From: Longilinea sp964536805 | GTDB lineage: Bacteria; Chloroflexota; Anaerolineae; Anaerolineales; Anaerolineaceae | Assembly (NCBI GenBank): GCA_964536805.1 | Contig: CAZHYQ010000039.1 | Location: 1-14,187, forward strand | Length of the DNA: 14,187 nucleotides | Direction of reading: 5' to 3' | Shown here: positions 1-6,232 of the stretch, piece by piece | How the letters are laid out: every line of letters starts with the position of its first letter | How positions within the stretch are numbered: the first letter of the stretch is position 1 | Position numbers and translations under genes: made by a program | Notes under the pieces: model-generated | Databases searched by the model: none | The model's input: the letters and a program-made list of their open reading frames with translations, nothing else | Told to the model about the DNA's origin: nothing

Positions 1-785
1 ATCTGACCCAGGCTGACGTTGAGCGCGAACACCAGGTTGACCGCCGGGGTGCCAAAGTAGGCCGTCTTGCGTGCTTCATAGGCTTCCATCACCGGCAGCC
101 AGTTGTTCCAGTCAGCGTAGTAGCTGCCGACCGGGGTCTTGCGGCTTTTCAATTCAGCCAGCGCGCGCGGACCCGCTGCCATCAGCGCCAGGCCAGGCGG
201 CACGCCCACTGCCTTTTGCGAGGCGGTGAAGGCCACATCCACCCCCCATTCGCTCATGCGCAGGTCCTCGCCGGCCAGCGAGCAGACGCCGTCCACAACC
301 ACCAACGCGCCGTAGCGCTGTCCCAGCGCGGCCAGGCCCTTCACGTCGGCCAGTACACCGGTGGAGGTATCCACGTGCGTGATGGTCATGACCTTATACC
401 GGTCAGCCTGGAGCGCCCGTTCGACCTCTTCCAGCGCGGGGTGCCCGCCGGGGACGGTGCGTACATGGGTTACTTTAGCGCCGTAGCGCTCGAGGATGGT
501 ACCCATGCGGTCGCCGAAATAACCGGTGTTGACCACCAGCGCATTGTCGCCGGACTCCACCAGGTTGGCGCAGGCCGCGTCCATGCCCAGCGTGCCCGTG
601 CCGGCCAGCACAAACGGCTGCCCGTCGGGGCATTGGAAGAGCAGGCGGGTGCGTTCCAGCGCCTGCCCGAAGGCCTCGACAAAATTCGGCGCAAGGTGGC
701 TGGTGGTGGGCGCGCCCATCGCTGAAAGTACTGCCGGGTCAAATTCAATCGGTCCGGGAATCATCAACAGGGTTCGATTCTTCAT
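1..785 (-). CDS. Class V PLP aminotransferase, serine-pyruvate / alanine-glyoxylate type (3' end missing)
   Basis: The first 261 codons of a gene that runs off the left edge; the family is usually about 360-390 residues, so roughly the last third is missing. The protein starts MKNRTLLMIPGP, the normal N-terminus of the AGXT-like branch of aminotransferase class V. Visible landmarks are the G-T-G-T-L-G cofactor-phosphate loop near residues 62-67, Asp165 in VVVDG (expected to contact the pyridine nitrogen) and Lys191 in SQKAVGVPPGL, the expected Schiff-base lysine. Family members move the amino group of serine or alanine to glyoxylate or pyruvate in the cytosol; sequence alone does not fix the substrate pair. 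The start at 785 is supported by a purine-rich AAGGAAG about 6 bases upstream. It is divergent from the Eis-like GNAT gene. Hydroxypyruvate made from serine would feed, after reduction, the glycerate kinase at 3463, but the two genes are not in one operon. Confidence 0.9.
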   Translation of the reverse strand, partial: MKNRTLLMIPGPIEFDPAVLSAMGAPTTSHLAPNFVEAFGQALERTRLLFQCPDGQPFVLAGTGTLGMDAACANLVESGDNALVVNTGYFGDRMGTILERYGAKVTHVRTVPGGHPALEEVERALQADRYKVMTITHVDTSTGVLADVKGLAALGQRYGALVVVDGVCSLAGEDLRMSEWGVDVAFTASQKAVGVPPGLALMAAGPRALAELKSRKTPVGSYYADWNNWLPVMEAYEARKTAYFGTPAVNLVFALNVSLGQ

Positions 786-904
786 ATCGCGCTTCCTTGG
801 GGATGACAAATTTTTTGGGTATCCAGAAGAAAAAAACAGGGGCGCAGCGATGTGCGGGATGGCTGGCTGTGATGTGCGGCGATGCGAGCGCCCCGATTCT
901 ATTT

Positions 905-910
905 ATTGTA
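905..910 (-). promoter_or_regulatory. Candidate -10 box for the aminotransferase gene
   Basis: Read on the minus strand this is TACAAT, five of six matches to the -10 consensus, about 120 bases before the aminotransferase start. A TTATTT hexamer lies 16 bases upstream as a poor -35. This is the best match I see in the gap for this direction, but it is distant from the gene and unverified. Confidence 0.25.
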
Positions 911-1000
911 AAGCATCCCGCCAGCGAAATAATAGGGCAATGTTCACCTAAGCACCCGCCGAATATCACAAATAACCGTTCGCCAATCCGGCGGGATGGC

Positions 1001-1006
1001 TATAAT
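1001..1006 (+). promoter_or_regulatory. Candidate -10 box (TATAAT) for the Eis-like GNAT gene
   Basis: A perfect TATAAT with a weak TTCGCC hexamer 16 bases upstream (979-984). It would give a leader of about 80 bases before the ATG at 1097. Three other gaps in this window also contain CTATAAT in front of a plus-strand gene, which supports use of this box. Confidence 0.4.
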
Positions 1007-1096
1007 GAATGTGTAAAAATAGAGCCGGCCGTGATTTGTGCCAATCTTCTGGCAAATGACCCGTTTTCTCCCCCCGCTTTTTCAGGAGACGCCGCC

Positions 1097-2371
1097 ATGA
1101 TCAACCCGCATGAACCCGTTTTTTCTGTCGAACTGCCCGACGGCCTGACGTTGCGGTCAGTGAGCAAACCCGATGAACTGGAGCGCGTGGCCGCCTTCAA
1201 CGGCCTGATCCACGGCGCCGGGGTGGTGGGCTTTACGGCCAACCTGTTCGCGGCACACCCCGATACGCGCGGGCGCGATTTGCTTTACGTGGAAAACGAG
1301 ATGGGCGAAGTGATCGCTTCCGCCTGCTTGATCCCATGGACGCTGCATGCCGGCGAGGTGAACCTGCCCACCGGCGAACTGGGCATCGTCGGCACGCGCG
1401 AGGATTACCGCGGCCGCGGCATCAACCGCCACCTGATGGGCGCCTTCTGGCAGCGTTTCGAGGAACGCGGCTGCCTGCTTTCCATCATCCAGGGCATCCC
1501 GTACTTTTACCGCCAGTACGGCTACCAGTATGCCCATCTGCCGCTGGAAGGCGGCTGGCGGCTCCAGCCCGACCAGGTGCCTGCCCCGTTGAACGAGGGC
1601 TATACCTTCCGCCCGGCCACGCTGGAGGACGCCATGCTGCTGGCAGCGTTGTATGAAGCCCAGACCAGTTGCCTGGATATCAGCGCGCGGCGCAGCGCGG
1701 ATATCTGGCGCTACCTGCTGAGCGACCTGCGCAAGCCGGACGACATGGAGCATGAAACCCTGCTGGTCAGCTCGCCACAGGGCCGGCCGGCTGGCTACCT
1801 GCGCCTGCCAAAGTGCCATTTTTACGAGAACCTGGTCACGATCGATGAAAGCTCCGAGATGAGTTTTGAAGCCGGCCTGGCCGTACTGAATTTGCTGGCA
1901 GAACGGGCGCGCGCTGCCGGGCAGGATGGCATCCGGTTCAATCTTCCTTCCACCAGCAGCCTGGTGAAACTGGCGCTGGCTTACGGCGCTGCCAGCCTGG
2001 GAAGCTATTCCTGGCAGGTGCGCGTGCCGGACATGACCGCTCTGCTGACCCGCCTGGGGCCGGTTTTGAGCGCCCGGCTGTCGGGTTCGGCCTTCGCCGG
2101 CTTGACGCACAAGGTCAGTCTGGATTTTTACCGTTATTGCATCGAGCTAGATTTTAGCGGCGGGGCTCTGAAATCCGCTATTACGGTCATACACGGGGCC
2201 GAGCCCATCCTGCGCATCCCGCCCGAGCAGGCTGTGCCTTTGGTGCTGGGCGGGCGCACACTGGCCGAAATTGGCGAGAGCCACCCCGATGCCCGCGCCG
2301 AACAATTGTGGAAACCACTGGTGGAGATCCTCTTCCCGAAAACGCGCGCCTTTCTTTCGACGATTTATTAA
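1097..2371 (+). CDS. Eis-like GNAT family N-acetyltransferase
   Basis: A 424-residue protein with the Eis-type layout: an N-terminal GNAT domain (about 15-150), a degenerate second GNAT-like region (about 170-310) and a C-terminal part resembling an SCP2-like fold (about 340-424). The acetyl-CoA binding motif A is clear at ELGIVGTREDYRGRG (R105-G-R-G108), followed by the typical YFYRQYGYQYA at 136-146. Eis-like enzymes transfer acetyl from acetyl-CoA to amines such as aminoglycosides, lysine side chains or peptides; the substrate here cannot be read from sequence. I chose the ATG at 1097 because CAGGAGA stands 10 bases upstream and the family N-terminus fits. The open frame extends in frame back to 797, but that extension crosses a promoter-like box and shows no domain. 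It ends just before the heptamer fold-back element. Confidence 0.85.
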   Translation: MINPHEPVFSVELPDGLTLRSVSKPDELERVAAFNGLIHGAGVVGFTANLFAAHPDTRGRDLLYVENEMGEVIASACLIPWTLHAGEVNLPTGELGIVGTREDYRGRGINRHLMGAFWQRFEERGCLLSIIQGIPYFYRQYGYQYAHLPLEGGWRLQPDQVPAPLNEGYTFRPATLEDAMLLAALYEAQTSCLDISARRSADIWRYLLSDLRKPDDMEHETLLVSSPQGRPAGYLRLPKCHFYENLVTIDESSEMSFEAGLAVLNLLAERARAAGQDGIRFNLPSTSSLVKLALAYGAASLGSYSWQVRVPDMTALLTRLGPVLSARLSGSAFAGLTHKVSLDFYRYCIELDFSGGALKSAITVIHGAEPILRIPPEQAVPLVLGGRTLAEIGESHPDARAEQLWKPLVEILFPKTRAFLSTIY

Positions 2372-2536
2372 GGGGATGGGGTATAAGGTATGCGGTATTG
2401 GGTATTCGTTGATCGTGAACCGTGAACCGTGAATTGCAAGAGAATCAAAGCCTACCGATACCCGGTTTCTGACACTCCGGGTACCAAATCAACGAATACC
2501 GCATACCTCAACAACACATACCTCATCAACACATCC
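2372..2536. repeat. Heptamer-based fold-back intergenic element
   Basis: Starting one base after the GNAT stop codon the sequence is phased in 7-bp units: GGGGATG, GGGTATA, AGGTATG, CGGTATT, GGGTATT, CGTTGAT, CGTGAAC, CGTGAAC, CGTGAAT (2372-2434). A right arm at 2488-2508 is the exact reverse complement of AGGTATG+CGGTATT+CGTTGAT. The left arm carries one extra heptamer (GGGTATT, 2400-2406) inside the match, so the stem would have a 7-base bulge. On the reverse strand, further GGTAT-containing heptamers follow at 2509-2536. The loop is about 74 bases. Short tandemly repeated heptanucleotides are known from cyanobacteria and other genomes; whether this one is a genome-wide family here cannot be told from one copy. 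The fold-back could also act as a processing or termination structure after the GNAT gene. Confidence 0.7.
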
Positions 2537-2542
2537 CTCCTC

Positions 2543-2551
2543 TGCTATAAT
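2543..2551 (+). promoter_or_regulatory. Extended -10 promoter element (TGCTATAAT) for the PIG-L gene
   Basis: TG-N-TATAAT is an extended -10 element, which can work without a good -35, and none is visible here. It lies 38 bases before the ATG at 2590 and directly after the heptamer element, so transcription probably starts near 2558. Confidence 0.55.
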
Positions 2552-2589
2552 ATTTACAAATTCAGTCAACTATTATTATAGGTGACCAA

Positions 2590-3402
2590 ATGGATGAAAC
2601 GCTGAAACTCATGTTCATTGCCGCCCATCCCGATGACGAAGCCTTGGGAATGGGCTTTACCCTGGCAAAATATGCCGCCGAGGGGGTCGAGGTCTCTTTG
2701 GTGTGCGCCACGCGCGGCGAACGCGGTTGGACCGGTCCCGCGGAGGCGAATCCGGGGCTGCAAGCCTTCGGCCAGATCCGCGAAGCCGAGCTGCGCGCCT
2801 CGGTGCGCACATTGGGATTGAGAAACCTTTTCCTGCTGGATTATATCGACGGCGACCTCGACCAGGCCAACCCGCGGGAAGCCGCCTTAAAAATTGCCAT
2901 TTTACTGCGCCGTTTGCGCCCGCAGGTGGCCGTGACTTTCGACCCATTCGGCAGCTACGGGCATCCCGATCACATCGCCATTTCGCAGTTCACCCAGAGC
3001 GCCGCCGTGCTGGCCGCCCAGCCGGGCCAGCTCGACGTCAGCCTGCCGCCTTACAGCCTGCCCAAACTGTATTACATGATCGATTCGCTGCCGCTGGCGG
3101 AGATGTACGGCGAACTGATGGGCGAAACGCTCTCGATGGACGTCAACGGCGAACGCCGCCTGCACACCGGCTGGCCCGGCTGGGCCGCCAGCGCCCGCAT
3201 CGATGCCACCGCCTACTGGGAGACCGGTCTGCAAGCCATGGCCTGCCACCAGTCGCAGGTGGCCGATTTTTGGGATCGATTGAACGAGATTCCAGGCCGC
3301 TACGGCAAGCAGGTCTGGGCGGTGCAGCCCTTTTACCGCGCCTTCAGCCTGGTGAACGGCGGATCTCAGGGGGAGGACGACCTCTTCGCCGGGTTGCGGT
3401 AA
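2590..3402 (+). CDS. PIG-L / LmbE family deacetylase
   Basis: A 270-residue cytosolic protein of the zinc-dependent N-acetylglucosaminyl deacetylase family. The N-terminal strand runs into AAHPDDE (residues 11-17), in which His13 and Asp16 are zinc ligands and Asp15 the usual catalytic base. The third ligand is His128 in GSYGHPDH (121-128). Members remove acetyl from GlcNAc-type substrates in mycothiol, bacillithiol, GPI-anchor or antibiotic glycan synthesis; the substrate here is not determinable. AGGTGA about 4 bases before the ATG supports the start. The length is typical. The next gene starts 60 bases downstream and has its own -10 box, so the two may be transcribed separately. No glycosyltransferase or ligase partner of a thiol pathway is adjacent. 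Confidence 0.9.
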   Translation: MDETLKLMFIAAHPDDEALGMGFTLAKYAAEGVEVSLVCATRGERGWTGPAEANPGLQAFGQIREAELRASVRTLGLRNLFLLDYIDGDLDQANPREAALKIAILLRRLRPQVAVTFDPFGSYGHPDHIAISQFTQSAAVLAAQPGQLDVSLPPYSLPKLYYMIDSLPLAEMYGELMGETLSMDVNGERRLHTGWPGWAASARIDATAYWETGLQAMACHQSQVADFWDRLNEIPGRYGKQVWAVQPFYRAFSLVNGGSQGEDDLFAGLR

Positions 3403-3450
3403 AAAGCGCCAGAGCATGCCGGCGGGAAGGCCAGCCTGGGCGGATGCAGC

Positions 3451-3456
3451 TATAAT
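3451..3456 (+). promoter_or_regulatory. TATAAT box placed for a leaderless glycerate kinase mRNA
   Basis: A perfect TATAAT ends only 6 bases before the ATG at 3463. With normal promoter geometry the transcript would begin at or within a base or two of the start codon, giving a leaderless mRNA. Consistent with this, the bases before the ATG (GTCTGC) contain no Shine-Dalgarno sequence. No good -35 is visible. Confidence 0.55.
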
Positions 3457-3462
3457 GTCTGC

Positions 3463-4812
3463 ATGCGTCCTGATTTATTGGATACAACCACCCTGAAAGC
3501 CCTGCCCTGGGGCGGCGACGTGCGTGCCGTCTTGGCTGCCGCGCTGGACGCGGTAGATCCGCAGCCGGCCGTGCTGCGATTGCTGCAGCAGGACAGTGCA
3601 ATCGCCGAAGCGCTTGCCGCCAGCCGGCGCGTGCTGGTCGTGGGAGCTGGCAAAGCTGCCTACCCCATGGCGCTGGCGCTTGAACAGGCACTCGGTTCCC
3701 GCCTGGCAGGCGGCCTGGTGGTGACCAAGGACGGGCACATCCCGTCGCCGAATGAATTAACGTGTATTCAAATCGTCGAAGCCGGGCATCCGCTGCCGGA
3801 TGGGCGCGGCGTGCAGTCTGCCCAACAAATTTCGGATATGCTGCAAGAGGCTGGCCCGGACGACCTGGTCCTTTGCCTGATCTCGGGCGGCGGTTCTGCC
3901 CTGTTGACCGCGCCGGCGCCCGGCATCAGCCTGGCGGATCTGCAGCGGCTTACCGCTCTGCTGCTGCAATGCGGCGCGCCGATCCAACGCATCAACGGGC
4001 TGCGCAAGCACCTCGAGACACTCAAAGGCGGCGGTCTGGCGCGGCTGGCGGCACCCGCCCGGGTGATGGCCTTGATCCTTTCGGATGTGGTCGGCGATCC
4101 ATTGGATGCCATCGCCTCGGGCCCGACCGTTCCCGACCCCACCACCTATGCCGATGCCTGGGACACGCTGGATCAATTCGGGCTGCTGGCCTCCGCACCG
4201 CCGGCCATCCTGGCGCACCTGCAGCGCGGGCTGCGCGGCGAATTGTCCGAAACGCTCAAACCTGGCGACCCGATCTTCGCGCGGGTCACCAACCGGTTGG
4301 TAGGCTCCAACGCGCAGGCTGCCGCGGCTGCCGCCGAAAAAGCGAATTCCCTCGGCTGGAATGCCGCCGTGTTGACCTCGTGCCAGGAAGGCGAAGCGCG
4401 CGCGGTGGGCGCGGAACTGGCCCGCCTGGCGCAGCAGATCGTACAAGAGGGCCGACCCCTGCCTCGGCCGGCCTGCCTGATTCTGGGCGGCGAGACCACC
4501 GTGACGGTACGCGGCAGCGGCAAAGGCGGCCGCAACCAGGAAGTTGCGCTGGGGGCGGCGGCGAGTATTTCCGGGCTGCCGGATGCGCTGGTGGTTGCGC
4601 TGGCCAGCGATGGCGGCGACGGCCCGACCGGCGCGGCCGGGGCTGTGGTGAACGGCGAAACGCTGGCGCGCGCCGCGGCGCTGGGTCTGGATGCGGGGGC
4701 AGCACTGGCCAACAACGACGCCTATCCCTTCTTCGATGCGTTGGGCGATCTGCTCAAGACCGGCCCTACTCGCACCAATGTCAATGATCTGATGATGGTG
4801 TGGGTGCGGTGA
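3463..4812 (+). CDS. Glycerate 2-kinase (DUF4147 + MOFRL domains)
   Basis: A 449-residue protein, normal length for the GckA/TtuD-like glycerate kinase family, which phosphorylates D-glycerate with ATP, in most characterised members to 2-phosphoglycerate. The N-terminal DUF4147 domain shows GAGKAAYPMA (61-70, Lys64), EAGHPLPD (106-113), the SGGGSALL loop (141-148), INGLRKHLE (177-185) and LSDVVGDPLDAIASGPT (206-222). The C-terminal MOFRL domain shows GGETTV (342-347), GKGGRNQE (353-360), SDGGDGPTGAAG (382-393) and the terminal TGPTRTNVND (433-442). All are intact, so the enzyme should be active and would pass serine- or sugar-acid-derived glycerate into glycolysis. Its stop codon overlaps the next start (TGATG at 4810-4814), which points to translational coupling with the small GNAT enzyme. 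Confidence 0.95.
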   Translation: MRPDLLDTTTLKALPWGGDVRAVLAAALDAVDPQPAVLRLLQQDSAIAEALAASRRVLVVGAGKAAYPMALALEQALGSRLAGGLVVTKDGHIPSPNELTCIQIVEAGHPLPDGRGVQSAQQISDMLQEAGPDDLVLCLISGGGSALLTAPAPGISLADLQRLTALLLQCGAPIQRINGLRKHLETLKGGGLARLAAPARVMALILSDVVGDPLDAIASGPTVPDPTTYADAWDTLDQFGLLASAPPAILAHLQRGLRGELSETLKPGDPIFARVTNRLVGSNAQAAAAAAEKANSLGWNAAVLTSCQEGEARAVGAELARLAQQIVQEGRPLPRPACLILGGETTVTVRGSGKGGRNQEVALGAAASISGLPDALVVALASDGGDGPTGAAGAVVNGETLARAAALGLDAGAALANNDAYPFFDALGDLLKTGPTRTNVNDLMMVWVR

Positions 4813-5297
4813 TGCCAACTCCTCCTCCTTTGCCCGCCGGCATCCAGCTGCGCCCGGCTGAACGCAGGGATGCTGCGGCCATCCGGCGCCTGATCTGGCA
4901 GGCCCGCATCAACCCGCTGGCGCTGGATTGGCAGCGCTTCACCCTGGCGGTGGATGCGGACGGCCGCATGCTGGCCTGCGCCCAGGTCAAACCGCACGGC
5001 GACGGCACGCGCGAACTGGCATCGCTGGCGGTGCAGCCGGATTGGCGCGGCCAGGGCCTGGCACACTCACTGATTGCCCATTTTCAGCAGCAGACCGGTC
5101 CGCCGCTGTACCTGACCTGCCGGGTTGCGCTGGAGCCGTTCTACAACCGCTTCGGATTCAGGGCGCTGGATGACGCGGAATTGCCGCCCTATTTTGCCAG
5201 GCTGCATCTCGTTGCCAACCTGCTCAGCCGGCTGGCGCGGCGCCGCCTCGAGAGCATCATGCGCTGGGATGGTCCGCCGCCAGGCCGTCTCTCTTAA
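4812..5297 (+). CDS. Small GNAT family N-acetyltransferase
   Basis: A 161-residue single-domain GNAT protein. Motif A is at LASLAVQPDWRGQGLAHSL (69-87), with the acetyl-CoA pyrophosphate loop R79-G-Q-G82, followed by the usual C-terminal YNRFGFRAL (111-119). The ATG at 4812 is chosen because it overlaps the glycerate kinase stop (TGATG); an in-frame GTG at 4800 would add only four residues inside the upstream gene. The substrate is unknown. Tight coupling to glycerate kinase suggests shared expression, not necessarily a shared pathway. No terminator directly follows; read-through would enter the small unit at 5354. Confidence 0.88.
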   Translation: MPTPPPLPAGIQLRPAERRDAAAIRRLIWQARINPLALDWQRFTLAVDADGRMLACAQVKPHGDGTRELASLAVQPDWRGQGLAHSLIAHFQQQTGPPLYLTCRVALEPFYNRFGFRALDDAELPPYFARLHLVANLLSRLARRRLESIMRWDGPPPGRLS

Positions 5298-5353
5298 GGT
5301 GAGCGACGGCTGTTTGAAAGGCCCTTTGTATACTGGCCCTGACGGAAGTTCCC

Positions 5354-5359
5354 TATAAT
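5354..5359 (+). promoter_or_regulatory. TATAAT box upstream of the 34-codon ORF
   Basis: A perfect TATAAT in the 270-bp gap after the GNAT gene. No good -35 was found at 16-18 bp; TTGTAT lies 22 bases upstream, which is too far. It would give a start near 5366 and a transcript of about 145 bases to the terminator ending near 5513. Confidence 0.45.
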
Positions 5360-5377
5360 CAAGTTATCAGCAATTCC

Positions 5378-5482
5378 ATGAAACAAACCGGTGATGATCG
5401 TCCGGAGGGATTTTCTCCGGTAGAAACGTGCGGGCAGATCTGCGACTTCATCCCCGGGAAGCAGACCTTGCACAGCCAATAA
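5378..5482 (+). CDS. Small ORF, 34 residues, Cys-containing (or a small RNA)
   Basis: An ATG-to-TAA frame between a perfect TATAAT and an intrinsic terminator whose stem begins one base after the stop codon. The peptide carries a central T-C-G-Q-I-C-D-F-I-P-G-K segment with a C-x3-C pair (residues 18 and 22), no membrane segment, and is hydrophilic at both ends. I do not recognise the family. There is no Shine-Dalgarno sequence in the roughly 12-base leader, which weakens the coding call. A hairpin CCGGAG/CTCCGG with a 7-base loop (5402-5420) sits inside the frame, so a structured small RNA of about 145 nt is the main alternative. The promoter-ORF-terminator compactness is what makes this more than a chance frame. 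Confidence 0.35.
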   Translation: MKQTGDDRPEGFSPVETCGQICDFIPGKQTLHSQ

Positions 5483-5483
5483 G

Positions 5484-5513
5484 AAATGAGCTGGCCAGTG
5501 GCCAGCTCATTTT
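5484..5513. terminator. Strong intrinsic terminator, probably bidirectional
   Basis: A perfect 13-bp stem (5484-5496 with 5500-5512) closed by an AGT loop. On the plus strand it ends in a short T run (5510-5513) and closes the small unit. On the minus strand the stem is followed by TTTCTTATT, so it can also serve the rubrerythrin gene, whose stop lies about 55 bases away. Confidence 0.75.
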
Positions 5514-5540
5514 GGAATCAAGATCCCTCGTCCGGTGATG

Positions 5541-5559
5541 GACAAATGGCTTGTCTTTT
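5541..5559 (+). terminator. Weak second hairpin with T run
   Basis: GACAA-ATGGC-TTGTC followed by TTTT on the plus strand. The stem has only 5 bp, so it would be a back-up to the stronger terminator just upstream. Confidence 0.3.
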
Positions 5560-5567
5560 AAGATTGG

Positions 5568-6077
5568 TTACGAAACCAGTTCGAAGCGGGCGCCGGGCGT
5601 GCCGCACACCGGGCAGCGGTCGGGAGCGCTGATCTTCTCAACATAACCGCACACCGGGCAGACATAGTAATCGTAGAGTTTTTCTTCCTTCTTGCCGGCT
5701 TCCAGCATGGCCAATGCCTCGCGGTAAAGCGTCTCATGCATTTTTTCGACCGCCATGGCATTCTTGAACGCGGCGATTGCGCGGCGGTTTTCGCCTTCCG
5801 CTTCGGCATCCTGGATGAATTCCGGGTACATGCTGATCACTTCGTAGTTTTCGCCGCCGATGGCATCCTTGAGGTTCTCAGCCGTGGATTTCACGCCGTC
5901 CATGGCTTTGAATTCAGAAATGGCATGCACGGTTTCGCCGGCAGCAGCAGCGCGAAACAGTTTGGCAATCTGAGGATAACCGTCTGCATCGGCTTTCGCT
6001 GCATAGGCGGTATATTTGCGATTGGCCTGCGACTCCCCGGCAAAGGCTGCCTTCAAATTATCAATTGTTTTACTCAT
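5568..6077 (-). CDS. rbr: Rubrerythrin
   Basis: A 169-residue non-haem di-iron protein that reduces hydrogen peroxide in the cytosol of anaerobes and microaerophiles, using electrons from rubredoxin or NAD(P)H-linked reductases. The four-helix ferritin-like domain carries the expected iron ligands: Glu15, Glu48 and His51, the GENYE pair Glu76/Glu79, then Glu111 and His114. The C-terminal rubredoxin-like Fe(Cys)4 site is complete as C140-P-V-C143 and C155-P-V-C158. The start is supported by GGAGGGA about 4 bases upstream. It is a single-gene unit: the alpha-glucosidase gene ends 155 bases upstream on the same strand, and the gap contains a CRP/FNR-like palindrome and a plausible promoter. No rubredoxin, superoxide reductase or PerR gene is adjacent. 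Confidence 0.97.
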   Translation of the reverse strand: MSKTIDNLKAAFAGESQANRKYTAYAAKADADGYPQIAKLFRAAAAGETVHAISEFKAMDGVKSTAENLKDAIGGENYEVISMYPEFIQDAEAEGENRRAIAAFKNAMAVEKMHETLYREALAMLEAGKKEEKLYDYYVCPVCGYVEKISAPDRCPVCGTPGARFELVS

Positions 6078-6134
6078 CGTTCCCTCCAGTTCAATTTGAC
6101 GCGGGTTTGAAAGAACCCGTTGTTTCCAAGCTTA

Positions 6135-6163
6135 AACTTAACCGATCTGATCAAATTTGTCAC
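6135..6163 (-). promoter_or_regulatory. Candidate rubrerythrin promoter (-35 GTGACA, -10 TAAGTT)
   Basis: On the minus strand GTGACA (6158-6163; five of six to TTGACA) is followed after exactly 17 bases by TAAGTT (6135-6140; three of six). The -10 is weak, as expected for an activator-dependent promoter. The implied start is near 6128, about 50 bases before the rubrerythrin ATG. Confidence 0.4.
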
Positions 6164-6183
6164 CTTGCGCTTATCATGCCCCC

Positions 6184-6203
6184 CTCGTGACAATCCTCAC
6201 AAG
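6184..6203. promoter_or_regulatory. CRP/FNR-family operator-like palindrome
   Basis: CTCGTGA-CAATCC-TCACAAG is a 7-bp inverted repeat with a single mismatch around a 6-bp spacer. It matches the TGTGA-N6-TCACA layout of CRP/FNR-superfamily sites with one deviation. Its centre is about 65 bases upstream of the transcription start implied by the promoter at 6135-6163, a position typical of class I activation. The identity of the regulator is unknown. Confidence 0.45.
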
Positions 6204-6232
6204 ATTATCACCCCGACCCATCAAGCTTTGGG

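Larger units (their letters stand above)
786..1096. other. Divergent intergenic region between aminotransferase and GNAT genes
   Basis: A 311-bp stretch with no convincing gene. It holds a TATAAT box for the plus-strand gene at 1001-1006 and a TACAAT-like box for the minus-strand gene at 905-910. The nonamer GATGTGCGG occurs twice as a direct repeat (849-857 and 871-879). The plus frame is open through the region and in frame with the GNAT gene, but the translation has no recognisable conserved sequence and it contains the best promoter, so I treat it as non-coding. Confidence 0.5.

Noticed and set aside
1009..1059. Sixteen-codon upstream ORF (ATG at 1009) before the GNAT gene
   Set aside because: No ribosome site, starts at the edge of the -10 box before the expected transcription start, and has no attenuator-like structure.
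797..1096. In-frame 100-codon N-terminal extension of the Eis-like GNAT protein
   Set aside because: It crosses a TATAAT box, shows no conserved domain, and the internal ATG at 1097 has a ribosome site and gives the usual family length.
1157..2110. Long open frame (317 codons) on the minus strand opposite the GNAT gene
   Set aside because: It is a GC-rich antisense shadow: rich in Arg, Gln, Ala and His with no domain, fully inside a gene with clear motifs.
2372..2536. CRISPR array or IS-derived terminal repeats for the heptamer region
   Set aside because: Units are 7 bp with no spacers of constant length, no transposase and no target duplication visible.
3757..4818. Minus-strand frame of 353 codons opposite glycerate kinase
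   Set aside because: Shadow of a strongly conserved enzyme; composition is low-complexity Arg/Gly/Gln and no motif is present.
5568..6077. Alternative reading of the rubrerythrin as a ferritin-like or erythrin-only protein
   Set aside because: Both the di-iron ligands and the full C-terminal four-cysteine rubredoxin-like site are present.
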